Assembly (NCBI RefSeq): GCF_020404845.1
Contig: NZ_JAIOJZ010000008.1
Location: 62,001 to 126,000 of the forward strand
Length of the DNA stretch: 64,000 nucleotides
Origin: Streptomyces hyderabadensis
GTDB taxonomy: Bacteria > Actinomycetota > Actinomycetes > Streptomycetales > Streptomycetaceae
Reading direction: 5' to 3'
Shown here: piece by piece, positions 17,715 to 25,516 of the stretch
Layout: the number at the start of each line of letters is the position of its first letter
How positions within the stretch are numbered: position 1 is the first letter of the stretch
The notes under the pieces: generated by a model
What the model was told of the DNA's origin: nothing
Seen by the model: the letters and a program-made list of their open reading frames with translations, nothing else
Database searches by the model: none
Position numbers and translations under genes: made by a program

Positions 17715-18650
17715 TCAGGCCGCGGCGAGCTGCTCGTGCTCGACGACGTCCTTGGCCTCGTCCAGCAGCTCCAGGATGCGCTGCTGGGCCGACGGCCCGG
17801 GGCCCACCAGGGGCGGGCGCACCTTCGCCGAAGCCAGGCGTCCGGCGCGCTGGAGCGCCCACTTCGCCGGGGCGGGATTGGTCTCCACGAACAGCAGGTC
17901 GACCAGCGGGTGCAGCCGGTAGTGCACCCGCGCGGCCTCTTCGAGCTCGCCGCGCTGCCAGTGCCGGTACATGTCCGCGAGGGAGCGGGGGGCCAGGTTG
18001 CTCAGCGCGCTGATGAACCCGGCCCCGCCGAGCGCCAGCAGGGGCAGGGCCAGCAGCTCGATGCCCGACCAGACCAGGAAATCGCGACCGCAGCGGTGCA
18101 GCACCCGGGAGAAGTGCTCGAAGTCCTTGGTCGTCTCCTTGATGCCCACGATGTTGTCGCACCGGCGGCGCAGTTCCAGCGCCGTCTCCGGCGCGATGTC
18201 GATCGCGGTGCGCGTCGGCACGTTGTACACGATGAGCGGGAGGTCGGGGAACTCGCGGGCGACGGTGGCATACCACTCGACGAGCCCCTCCTGCGTGGGC
18301 TTGGAGTAGTACGGAGTGATGACGAGGGCCGCGTCCGCGCCGAGGTCACGCGCGGCCGCGGTCAGCTCCATCGTCTCGTCCAGCTTGGTCGAGCCCGTCG
18401 CCGGGACGAAAGGCACCTGGTCGCCGGCCACCTGCGCCACCGCCCGCATGGCGCTGACGCGCTCCTGCGCCGTCTGGCTGCTCGGCTCTCCGGTGGAGCC
18501 GCCGATGGACAGCCCGTCCGCCCCCGCGTCGCGCTGCCAGCGGGCGAGTTCGGTTAGCCCTTCGATGTCCAGCTCGCCGTCCTCCGTGAACGGTGTGAGC
18601 ACCGCCGCCAGCGAGCCACGCAGTGCCGACGGATCGCTACGAAACCTCAT
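17715..18650 (-). CDS. Dihydrodipicolinate synthase-family aldolase/lyase
   Basis: A 311-residue DHDPS-family barrel. The glycine-rich GGSTGEPSSQT near residue 45, the catalytic Tyr in VYNVPTRT and the Schiff-base Lys in IVGIKETTKDFEHFS are all present, so it should be catalytically competent. Biosynthetic DapA is unlikely given the catabolic context; family members also act on 4-hydroxy-2-oxo acids, such as 2-keto-3-deoxy sugars acids and trans-o-hydroxybenzylidenepyruvate. The start at 18650 is preferred because GGAGG is nine bases upstream; an ATG at 18659 abuts that GGAGG. It overlaps the end of the rraA-like gene by 14 bases. Confidence 0.9.
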   Translation of the reverse strand: MRFRSDPSALRGSLAAVLTPFTEDGELDIEGLTELARWQRDAGADGLSIGGSTGEPSSQTAQERVSAMRAVAQVAGDQVPFVPATGSTKLDETMELTAAARDLGADAALVITPYYSKPTQEGLVEWYATVAREFPDLPLIVYNVPTRTAIDIAPETALELRRRCDNIVGIKETTKDFEHFSRVLHRCGRDFLVWSGIELLALPLLALGGAGFISALSNLAPRSLADMYRHWQRGELEEAARVHYRLHPLVDLLFVETNPAPAKWALQRAGRLASAKVRPPLVGPGPSAQQRILELLDEAKDVVEHEQLAAA

Positions 18651-19347
18651 CTGCCCCATCCTCCGACCAGAGCTCAAACTGCTTCCTGTGGGCCTCCCCC
18701 ATGGGGTAGAGCCCGTCCAACGACTCGCCCTTCGCCACCTGTTCGGTGATGTAGCGCTCCTCGCGCTCCTGGACCACGGCCGCACGCGCGACGTCCGCGG
18801 CGATCGCGGCCGGGAGGACCACGACACCCTCGGCATCGCCGCACAGCACGTCGCCGGGCATCACCAGCACACCGCCGCAGGTGATGGGCAGGTCCGAGTC
18901 CATCGGCACGTGCCGTCGACCGAGCACCGCGGCGTGCGGGGCGCCGAAGTACAGGGGGAGACCCAGTTCGCGCAGCGCCGGTGTGTCCCGCGCTCCGCCG
19001 TCGGTGACCACACCGACCCCGCCGCGGCGCATCAGCCGCAGGGCGAGGATGTCGCCGATGGTGCCGGCGCCCAGGTCGCCACGGGCTTCGATGACGAGCA
19101 CCTCGCCGGGGCGGATGGTGTCCACCACCCTTTTCTGCTCGTTCATCCCGCCACCGCGGACGGCGAACACGTCCTCCCGCAACGCGGTGTACCGCAGGGT
19201 GCGGGCCTCACCCACCATGCGCTTGCCGGGCTGCCCCACGGTCAGGTGCTCCAGGAAGGCGTTCTCGATGCCACGGTTGCGCAACTGAGCCGACAACGTG
19301 GCGGTCGAAACGCTCTCCAGGGCCTGCACCGTACTTCTGTCGATCAT
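18637..19347 (-). CDS. RraA/LigK-family aldolase
   Basis: A 236-residue member of the RraA-like family that includes 4-hydroxy-4-methyl-2-oxoglutarate/4-carboxy-4-hydroxy-2-oxoadipate aldolase (LigK, GalC). The metal and substrate motifs are visible: GAGTIGDILALRLMRRGGVGVVTDGGARD, with the Gly-Gly-x-Arg-Asp loop, and LCGDAEGVVVLP. The aldolase would cleave the product of a LigJ-type hydratase to pyruvate and oxaloacetate, which fits the LigJ-like gene at 13663. AAGGAGGG precedes the ATG at 19347, and a candidate GntR operator sits just upstream of that. A bare RraA regulator of RNase E is unlikely in this context. Confidence 0.88.
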   Translation of the reverse strand: MIDRSTVQALESVSTATLSAQLRNRGIENAFLEHLTVGQPGKRMVGEARTLRYTALREDVFAVRGGGMNEQKRVVDTIRPGEVLVIEARGDLGAGTIGDILALRLMRRGGVGVVTDGGARDTPALRELGLPLYFGAPHAAVLGRRHVPMDSDLPITCGGVLVMPGDVLCGDAEGVVVLPAAIAADVARAAVVQEREERYITEQVAKGESLDGLYPMGEAHRKQFELWSEDGADEVS

Positions 19348-19362
19348 CCGACCCTCCTTAAA

Positions 19363-19380
19363 ATATACGATTCCATATAT
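19363..19380. promoter_or_regulatory. Candidate GntR operator before the rraA-like gene
   Basis: ATATACGATTCCATATAT is, read on the minus strand, a 14-of-18 match to the element at 15861-15878. It lies 16 bases upstream of the rraA start codon, next to its ribosome binding site, a position suited to repression. Confidence 0.6.
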
Positions 19381-19434
19381 GGGACTGGGGCGCGATCGCC
19401 CGTCAGTCGTCTGCGAGGGTATGAGGCCAGAACC

Positions 19435-19452
19435 TAACACGATCACATATGA
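19435..19452. promoter_or_regulatory. Degenerate GntR half-operator before the gntR gene
   Basis: The reverse strand of this stretch contains GATCGTGT and an upstream ATG in the same phase as the 15861 element, but only about 12 of 18 bases agree. It lies some 120 bases upstream of the GntR start and may serve autoregulation. Confidence 0.35.
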
Positions 19453-19569
19453 TTTTCCACATGGAACCGTCTACGCCTCAGTCGGGCGCCGTCGCACGCT
19501 GCGCCTGCCCGTCCGTGCGGCGAGTCGGCATCATGGAGCCATCGACCCACGCCACACCGGAGGAGACAG

Positions 19570-20238
19570 GTGACCACGTCCCGCAGGACGACCAAGATGG
19601 AGACCGCCTACGAACTGCTCAAGCAGCGGATCTCGGACGGCACCTACGGCCCCGGCTACCGGCTGGTCATCGACCAGCTCGCGCGTGAGACGGGCATGAG
19701 CTCCATCCCGTGGCGGGAGGCGATCCGCCGCCTGGAGGCAGAGGGCTGGCTGGAGATGGTGCCCAACGTCGGCGCCCGCGTGGCCATCTTCGACACGGCG
19801 AGCTACGGGCAGACGATGCAGGTGCTGGCGAGGCTCGAGGGTTACGCCACGGCAGCCGCACTGCCCAGGCTGACCAGCGGCGACCTCGACCAGGCCCGGC
19901 ACCTCAACCAGCAGATGACCAAGTCGCTGGACGACTTCGATCCGGTCGGCTTCACGGCGCTCAACCGCGAGTTCCACTTCATCTTCTACGAGCGCTGCGG
20001 TGATGCGCACCTCTACAACCTGATCAAGCTGGAGTGGAGCCGCCTCGACATGATCCGCAAGGCGGCGTTCTCCTCCGTCCCCGGCCGTGCCCGCGCATCC
20101 GTCGTCGAGCACGAGGCGCTCCTGGACCTGCTCGGTGCGCCCGCCTCCTTCGACGCGATCGAGGTTGCCGCCCGCCAGCACAAGCTCAACACCCTGCAGG
20201 CGGTTCAGGCCAACGACGCCACCCGGGCCGGGCAGTGA
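19570..20238 (+). CDS. GntR-family regulator with FCD domain
   Basis: A 222-residue regulator starting at GTG 19570 with GGAGGAGA directly upstream. Residues about 10-75 form the GntR winged helix (YELLKQRISDGTYGPGYRLVIDQ... then a helix with RLEAEGWLEMVPNVGARV); residues about 85-205 are the all-helical FCD ligand domain with metal-binding-like His residues (NREFHFIFYERCGDAHL and VVEHEALLDLL). FCD regulators of catabolic islands bind carboxylate intermediates and usually repress. It is divergent from the rraA operon and is the only regulator in the island. Confidence 0.93.
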   Translation: MTTSRRTTKMETAYELLKQRISDGTYGPGYRLVIDQLARETGMSSIPWREAIRRLEAEGWLEMVPNVGARVAIFDTASYGQTMQVLARLEGYATAAALPRLTSGDLDQARHLNQQMTKSLDDFDPVGFTALNREFHFIFYERCGDAHLYNLIKLEWSRLDMIRKAAFSSVPGRARASVVEHEALLDLLGAPASFDAIEVAARQHKLNTLQAVQANDATRAGQ

Positions 20239-20277
20239 CCCGAGGACGAGTCGAACTTGCCGTCGTCGCCGCACCCG

Positions 20278-21132
20278 TCACCCTCGCCTCACTCCTGGTG
20301 CGGGTATGACATCCGAAGGCTCTCTCCGGACCGACGGCGTGCCCTCCGGGCTGGTGTACACGCAGGTGCCGAAGTCGCTCCACCCCGGCTGGAGTTCGTC
20401 CCAGTCACCGTAGCCGTAGTAGCCCGTGCCGGCCTCGCTCAGGGTCACGCTGCCGTCCTCCTGACGGCCGATGTACTCCACGTATGCTCCGTCTCCGGCC
20501 GACTGGAACACGTGCAGCTCGGCGCGCCCGTCCCGGTCCTCGTCGGTCGCACGCACCGCGGCGACGAAGAACGAGGCCTGAGCGCGGACGGTGCCGCTCC
20601 GGCTGCCGCTCAGGTCCCGGGCAAGCGGTCCGTAGCGCACCTCATGCACCAGCAGGTTGGAGCGGGGGCTGTCCCCGATGTCCTCCTGGCTGCGGAACAA
20701 CGCCAGATCGAGATAGCCGTCGCCGTCGAAGTCGCCGAACGTGCCCCTGGTCTCCAGGTCCGACGTCAGCAGGCCACGGGCCTTCTGCCAGACGCCGAGA
20801 GCCTCCCCGACACCGACCTCGACACGGTCGTCGGCCCGGCTGAAGAGGACGGAACCCTCTCCTGAGCGGCCGGGGTCGTGTATTTCGTCCAGCCGCCCGT
20901 CCGCGTCCACGTCGGCGGTCAGGCTGGTGTTGTCGTTGTCGGAGCAGACCACGGTCGGCGCGTGATCACCGGGCTCGGGCTGGAGGACGAGCGTCGTGGC
21001 GACCGCGGCCAGAGCGGCTCCCGTGCCGATGACGAACCGCCGGCGCCCGCGTATGTACGGTCGTCGCCGTCCCTGCCGGGCGGTGAACACGCTGCCGACA
21101 CCGTCCTGTTGTGGACTCACGGGCTCCGCCAT
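20278..21132 (-). CDS. Membrane-anchored FG-GAP/VCBS-like protein
   Basis: A 284-residue protein with a basic N-terminus and one hydrophobic segment at about residues 33-50, probably a signal anchor exposing the rest outside. Three Asp-rich loops, DVDADGRLDE, DFDGDGYLDL and DEDRDGRAEL, are typical calcium-binding loops of FG-GAP/VCBS repeats, and suggest a partial beta-propeller. The C-terminus carries a YGYGDWDELQPGWSDFGTC segment. Convergent with the GntR gene, with a gap of 39 bases and no visible terminator. Function unknown. Confidence 0.78.
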   Translation of the reverse strand: MAEPVSPQQDGVGSVFTARQGRRRPYIRGRRRFVIGTGAALAAVATTLVLQPEPGDHAPTVVCSDNDNTSLTADVDADGRLDEIHDPGRSGEGSVLFSRADDRVEVGVGEALGVWQKARGLLTSDLETRGTFGDFDGDGYLDLALFRSQEDIGDSPRSNLLVHEVRYGPLARDLSGSRSGTVRAQASFFVAAVRATDEDRDGRAELHVFQSAGDGAYVEYIGRQEDGSVTLSEAGTGYYGYGDWDELQPGWSDFGTCVYTSPEGTPSVRREPSDVIPAPGVRRG

Positions 21133-21227
21133 GGCGGGATTCTAGTGTCCGGTGCCGGAAGTCGATCGCCAGTGAGCGTTTCAGCGCCGCCTCTCCAACC
21201 AGCCCCCCCATCCTGTCCCCGACGGCC

Positions 21228-22421
21228 TCACCTCTCCCCCGCGAGGTCGAGATCGCCCTTGCTCGTCCCGGCCACGCCTTCAGCGATCCGGGGGCGGCGC
21301 CAGGGGTGCGCGATCGGGCCCGACACCGCCCGCCACCACGCCTCCACCGGCAGCTTCCCGGCCGGCTCGAACGGCTCGCCCGGCCGCGGGAACGCCACCG
21401 CCTGGCCCGCCTCCTCAGCCGCATCCTTCGTCCACTCCCCCGGCTCCGCCCACGCGTGCGGCGCCAGGTTGAAGGTCCCCCAGTGGATCGGCAGCAGCGT
21501 GCCGTGCGCACCGCCGCCCTGGAGGTCGAGGTGCGCGCGGAGACCCTCCTCGGGGGTCATGTGGATGTCCGGCCAGAACTCGGCGTAGGCCCCGAGCTGG
21601 ATCATCGTGGCGTCGAACGGGCCGTGCGCGACGCCGATCTCCCGGAAGCCGTCGAAGTAACCGGTGTCCCCGCTGTGGTAGACGCGGTGCTCCTCCCCGG
21701 CGACGACCCAGGACGCCCAGAGGGTGTGCTGGGTGTTGCGCAGCCCGCGCCCGCAGAAGTGCCGGGCCGGGGTGGCGGTGAGGGTGAGGCCGCCGACGCG
21801 GGTCGACTCGTGCCAGTCCAGCTCGCGCAGCCGGCCGGCGGGCACGCCCCAGTGTTCGAGGTGGGCACCGACGCCGAGGGGCACCGCGAACACGGTGTCC
21901 GTGCCGGCCAGCGCCTTGATGGTCGGCATGTCCAGGTGGTCGTAGTGGTCGTGGGAGATGACGACGACGTCGACGGGGCCGAGGGCGGCGAGCGGCAGCG
22001 GGACCGGGTGCAGACGCCTGGGCCCGGCGAAGGCGAACGGGGAGCAGCGCTCGCCCCACACCGGGTCGAAGAGCACGCGCTGCCCGTCGATCTCGGCGAG
22101 CACGCTGGAGTGGCCCGTCCAGGTCAGCCGGAGGCCGGTGGCGGGCGGCCGGGCGAGGTCGGCGAGGGTGGTGGCGTGCACCGGGATCGGGCCCTTCGGG
22201 GCCCGCAGGGCCCGCGCCTCCCTGTCGAAGTAGATCTTGGCGAACTCGGTCGCCGAACCCGAGGGCCGGGTGCGGGCGGTGCCGCCGGGGTTCTGGAAGA
22301 CGCCGTCGCGGAAGTTCGGCGATCTGCGGATGCGTGCCATGCGGGCGCCACCGGGGTCCGCGCCGAAGGCCGCGGGCCGCGGCACGCTGAACCCGGGACT
22401 CGGGATACGGAAAGCGGCCAC
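21228..22421 (-). CDS. Metallo-beta-lactamase-fold hydrolase (NAPE-PLD/UlaG-like)
   Basis: A 397-residue protein. The metal motif HDHYDH is at residues 157-162, preceded by TWTGHSSVLAEIDG, and followed by RHFCGRG, YHSGDTGYFDGF and LLPIHWGTFNLA, the pattern of the Lactamase_B_2 group with N-acyl-phosphatidylethanolamine phospholipase D and related proteins. The start is GTG 22421 with GGAGG four bases away. It is divergent from a TetR gene, which may repress it. A lipid or phosphodiester substrate is plausible but not proven. Confidence 0.9.
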   Translation of the reverse strand: MAAFRIPSPGFSVPRPAAFGADPGGARMARIRRSPNFRDGVFQNPGGTARTRPSGSATEFAKIYFDREARALRAPKGPIPVHATTLADLARPPATGLRLTWTGHSSVLAEIDGQRVLFDPVWGERCSPFAFAGPRRLHPVPLPLAALGPVDVVVISHDHYDHLDMPTIKALAGTDTVFAVPLGVGAHLEHWGVPAGRLRELDWHESTRVGGLTLTATPARHFCGRGLRNTQHTLWASWVVAGEEHRVYHSGDTGYFDGFREIGVAHGPFDATMIQLGAYAEFWPDIHMTPEEGLRAHLDLQGGGAHGTLLPIHWGTFNLAPHAWAEPGEWTKDAAEEAGQAVAFPRPGEPFEPAGKLPVEAWWRAVSGPIAHPWRRPRIAEGVAGTSKGDLDLAGER

Positions 22422-22454
22422 GGTACCTCCAGGTGGAGCGGTTCAGGCTCTCGT

Positions 22455-22484
22455 CGTGTGCGTGTGCGTGTGCGTCTGCGTCTG
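22455..22484. repeat. Five-copy hexamer tandem repeat
   Basis: Three CGTGTG units are followed by two CGTCTG units, in the gap between the lactamase-fold gene and the TetR gene. It is a simple repeat in a control region and may vary in copy number between strains. Confidence 0.8.
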
Positions 22485-22575
22485 GGTCTCGTTCTACGTC
22501 ACCTCGAACGACGGGTGCCACATCCGTGTTCCCGGTCCACGGCGAACCGTACGGGCGCCTGTATAGGGTGACGGG

Positions 22576-23196
22576 GTGGGGAGAGTCCGGTTGGGCGTGG
22601 CGGAGCGGCGCGAGGAGCTGCTGCGCGCGGCCGTCGAGCAGATATCGGCGCGGGGCGTGGCGGCGCTGCGGATCGCCGACGTGGCCGCGGCGCTGGGGGT
22701 CAGCAACGCCCTGGTGCTGTATCACTTCTCCACGAAGGAACGGCTGGTCGCCGCCGCGTTCACGCACGCCGCCGAGGCCGACCTCGCCCATCTGCACGGG
22801 CTGCTCGCCCGGCGTACGACGGCACTGCGCCGGCTGCGGGCGGCCGTGCGGTGGTACGCGCCGACCGGTCAGGCCAAGGGCTGGCGGCTGTGGATCGAGG
22901 GCTGGGCGGCGGCGCCGCGCGAGCCCGCGCTGCGGGAGGTCACGCGCGAGCTGGACCGCCAGTGGAAGGCGGCGATCGCCGAGGTCATCGCCGAGGGCAC
23001 GGCCGCCGGTGAGTTCTCCTGCCCCGACCCCGACGCCGCCGCCCTGCGGCTGACTGCGCTGCTGGACGGGCTGGCGGTGCAGCTCACGTCGTACACGGGC
23101 ACGGTGTCGCGGGTCCGGGCCCAGGAGTGGGTGGACGAGGCGCTGGCCCGGGAACTGGGCCTGGAGCGCTCGGCCCTGACCCCCACCCGACGCTAG
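22576..23196 (+). CDS. TetR-family regulator
   Basis: A 206-residue TetR-family protein. The N-terminal helix-turn-helix is clear (LLRAAVEQISARGVAALRIADVAAALGVSNALVLYHFSTKERLV, residues about 15-58), followed by an all-helical ligand domain. It starts at GTG 22576. A TATAGG sequence at 22562-22567, eight bases before the GTG, could be a -10 element, which would make the transcript leaderless; no good ribosome binding site is seen. The divergent lactamase-fold gene is the likely target. Confidence 0.92.
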   Translation: MGRVRLGVAERREELLRAAVEQISARGVAALRIADVAAALGVSNALVLYHFSTKERLVAAAFTHAAEADLAHLHGLLARRTTALRRLRAAVRWYAPTGQAKGWRLWIEGWAAAPREPALREVTRELDRQWKAAIAEVIAEGTAAGEFSCPDPDAAALRLTALLDGLAVQLTSYTGTVSRVRAQEWVDEALARELGLERSALTPTRR

Positions 23197-23242
23197 CCCG
23201 AGACACCACACCCCATCACCCCGCACTCCGCAGGCCGTCGGC

Positions 23243-23302
23243 CGGAACGGCCAGGGCCGTCAGCCGGGACGTCACAAGCCGACGTCCGGGACGGCCAGGG
23301 CC
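23243..23302. repeat. Direct repeat in the TetR/SGNH intergenic gap
   Basis: The 15-base motif GG(A/G)ACGGCCAGGGCC occurs at about 23243-23257 and 23288-23302. A short inverted repeat (GGACGT/ACGTCC) lies between the copies. It may be part of termination of the convergent genes; no other role is seen. Confidence 0.4.
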
Positions 23303-23355
23303 TTCGGGGTGGACGCGTCGTGCCGCGTGCGTGGGGGGGCGTTCGCCCGCCGGCG

Positions 23356-24174
23356 TCAGGCCACCGCTGCGATCCGCGTCTTGATGTCGTCCGGCGACAG
23401 CGTTCCCTTGGCCGTCACGTGGTCGCCCGACGACTCGCCGCGCAGCCGGCGCCCGATCCACGGCACCAGGTACTCGCGCGCCCAGTGCACGTCGTCGCGC
23501 CGGACGTCCAGCGTGCCGCGCGGCGGCTGGGGCGGCCAGGGCTGGTCCGGGTCGGCCGGGACGTGCAGCCCGAGGGCCTGTCCGGCGCGCAGCGCCACGC
23601 GGGTGTGGCCCTCCGGCGACAGGTGCAGCCGGTCGGCGTCCCACGCCCTGCGGTCCTGGACGCTGCGGAGCGACCAGAGGTCGAGCACGGGGCAGCCGTA
23701 GCGGTCGGCGATCGCGCGGACGTGCCCGTTGTAAGTGGCGATCTTGCCCCGCAGATGCTTGAGGACGGGCACCCCGCGGGTGTCGAACCCGGTGGTCACC
23801 AGGACGGTGCCGGCCGCGGCGGTCAGTGCGGCCACGGCCAGTTCGAACCGCTCGGCGACCTCGTCGGGGTCGGTGCCCGGCCGGATGATGTCGTTGCCGC
23901 CCGCCGCGAACGAGACCAGGTCCGGCGCGAGGGCGACGACCCTCGGCACCTGTTCCGCCACGATCTGGTCGAGGAGCCTGCCGCGCACGGCGAGGTTCGT
24001 GTACGTGAAGTCGCCCTCGGGGCGCCGGTCCGCGAGCAGTACGGCGAGACGGTCGGCCCAGCCGACGAACGCCCCGTCGGGGCCGGGGTCGCCGACGCCC
24101 TCGGTGAAGCTGTCCCCCACCGCCACGTACGACCCGATCACTGCTCTGCTGTCACTCTTCGAATCGTCTGCCAC
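23356..24174 (-). CDS. SGNH/GDSL hydrolase
   Basis: A 272-residue hydrolase without signal peptide. Block I GDSFTEG is at residues 20-26 (Ser22 nucleophile), an FAAGGND block III follows near residue 90, and block V reads DADRLHLSPEGH with the catalytic Asp and His. The family contains cytosolic esterases, lipases and acyltransferases. The start GTG 24174 has no strong ribosome binding site. It is convergent with the TetR gene and is not obviously part of an operon. Confidence 0.92.
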   Translation of the reverse strand: MADDSKSDSRAVIGSYVAVGDSFTEGVGDPGPDGAFVGWADRLAVLLADRRPEGDFTYTNLAVRGRLLDQIVAEQVPRVVALAPDLVSFAAGGNDIIRPGTDPDEVAERFELAVAALTAAAGTVLVTTGFDTRGVPVLKHLRGKIATYNGHVRAIADRYGCPVLDLWSLRSVQDRRAWDADRLHLSPEGHTRVALRAGQALGLHVPADPDQPWPPQPPRGTLDVRRDDVHWAREYLVPWIGRRLRGESSGDHVTAKGTLSPDDIKTRIAAVA

Positions 24175-24311
24175 ATCGGCCCATGATTCACCTTGGAATG
24201 TGACCTACGCGACCGTAGGAAGGGGTTGACGGGCGGTGAGAAAGGCCACGCCTAAAGTGTTCGTCAATTCCGGAATACGGCGCGGGCCTGAGGCACCGGT
24301 GGCCACGCACG

Positions 24312-24349
24312 CCGAAGGCCGGACCCGGGGATCGGGGTCCGGCCTTCGG
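24312..24349 (-). terminator. Terminator of the LysM-M23 gene
   Basis: A perfect 15-bp stem (arm starting CCGAAGGCCGG at 24312-24326, complement at 24335-24349) with an eight-base loop lies 28 bases after the stop of the minus-strand peptidase gene. Confidence 0.85.
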
Positions 24350-24376
24350 GGCGCGGGAGCTGCGCGGATCCGGTCG

Positions 24377-25324
24377 TCAGACGGAGACGCCGTGCGAGCG
24401 CAGGAACGCGAGCGGGTCGATGTCCGAGCCGTAGTCCGGCGTGGTGCGGATCTCGAAGTGCAGGTGCGGGCCGGTCACGTTGCCGGTGGCACCCGAGAGG
24501 CCGACCTGCTGACCCGCCGTCACGGTCTGCCCGGCGGAGACGGAGAGCGAGGAGAGGTGGGCGTACTGGGCGTAGTGGCCCTCGTCGAGCTTGATGACGA
24601 CCTGGTTGCCGTACGCGCCGCCCCAGCCGGCGGAGACGACGGTGCCCGCGCCGACGGCCTTCAGCGAGGTGCCGGTCGGGACGACGAAGTCGGTGCCGGT
24701 GTGGTAGCCGCTGGACCACATGCTGCCGGACTGGTGGTACGGGGTGCCGACGGTGCCGCCCGCGACGGGGGCGGTGTAGCCGCTGGTGGTGCCCGCGGAC
24801 TGGGCGGCCGTGTTCGAGGCCTGCGAGTCGGAGGTCTTCGCGGCGTCCGTCGACTTCTGGGCCGGCTTCTCGGCGGCGGGCTTCTCGGCGGTCTTCTCGG
24901 CGGGCTTCTGCGCCTGCGCGGAGGACGGCGCCGAGGACTTGGCGGCCTGGCCGGCGATCGAGAGTTCCAGGCCGGGGTGGATCAGCGACGGGTCGGAACC
25001 GACGGCCTCGCGGTTGTCCGCGTAGAGCTTCTTCCAGCCGCCGTCGACGTGCTGCTCGTCGGCGATCTTCGAAAGGTAGTCACCGCTCTTCACGGTGTAC
25101 GTGCGGGAATCCGAGTTCTTGTCGGAGCCGTTCGCGGCGGCCTTCTTGGCCGACGTCGGAATGGACTGCACGGCCTGCTCGGAAACGGAGTGGGCGGGCG
25201 CGGCATTGGCCGAGGCGGCACCCATCAGCGGGAGCGCGAGCGCGGCGCCACCGGTTCCGGCGACGGCGATGGTGCGGGTCAGGCGCATGGCCCTGGTACG
25301 GCGGTGCTTACCCTTGGCGGGCAT
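24377..25324 (-). CDS. Secreted LysM and M23 peptidase (cell wall hydrolase)
   Basis: A 315-residue exported protein. Residues 1-42 are a basic then hydrophobic signal peptide ending at ANA-AP. A LysM domain follows (YTVKSGDYLSKIADEQ, residues about 75-125), then a Lys/Ala/Pro-rich linker and a C-terminal M23 endopeptidase with the zinc motifs HTGTDF and HLHFEI. It should bind peptidoglycan by LysM and cut peptide cross-links. The start at 25324 has AGAGGA upstream. A c-di-AMP riboswitch fills the 5' leader, so its expression responds to that second messenger, as is known for resuscitation-promoting and wall-lytic proteins in streptomycetes. Confidence 0.94.
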   Translation of the reverse strand: MPAKGKHRRTRAMRLTRTIAVAGTGGAALALPLMGAASANAAPAHSVSEQAVQSIPTSAKKAAANGSDKNSDSRTYTVKSGDYLSKIADEQHVDGGWKKLYADNREAVGSDPSLIHPGLELSIAGQAAKSSAPSSAQAQKPAEKTAEKPAAEKPAQKSTDAAKTSDSQASNTAAQSAGTTSGYTAPVAGGTVGTPYHQSGSMWSSGYHTGTDFVVPTGTSLKAVGAGTVVSAGWGGAYGNQVVIKLDEGHYAQYAHLSSLSVSAGQTVTAGQQVGLSGATGNVTGPHLHFEIRTTPDYGSDIDPLAFLRSHGVSV

Positions 25325-25341
25325 GGCGAATTCCTCTCCGG

Positions 25342-25516
25342 CGCCTGCGAGGTGAGCTGTCGGGTGCGGGCTGGAGATGCCCGGCCGCGCCGAAACGCGG
25401 CTTTACCCCAAGCCGTTCCGGGAACCGGAACAGGCAGTTCTACCTGTGGGTCCCCCGCTCCTGCCGGGTACGGGTGGTGGATGAGTGCGGGCTCCGGTCG
25501 GCGGCAGGATTAGGCG
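25342..25516 (-). ncRNA. c-di-AMP (ydaO-yuaA) riboswitch
   Basis: Read on the minus strand, the leader has the hallmarks of the ydaO class: a closing P1 stem CGCCT at 25516-25512 with AGGCG at 25346-25342; a second stem of CCTGCCG with CGGCAGG; the conserved GGAGCGGGGGACCCA; GGGGTAAAGCC; and near the 3' end CCGACAGCT and ACCTCGCAGG. The ribosome binding site starts four bases after P1, so ligand binding could affect termination or translation. In this class ligand binding generally turns expression off. Confidence 0.9.

Noticed and set aside
17715..18650. Lysine-biosynthetic dihydrodipicolinate synthase
   Set aside because: It is embedded in a GntR-controlled catabolic unit, not with dapB or other lysine genes.
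18637..19347. RNase E inhibitor RraA
   Set aside because: The metal and Gly-Gly-x-Arg-Asp motifs and catabolic neighbours favour the aldolase branch of the family.
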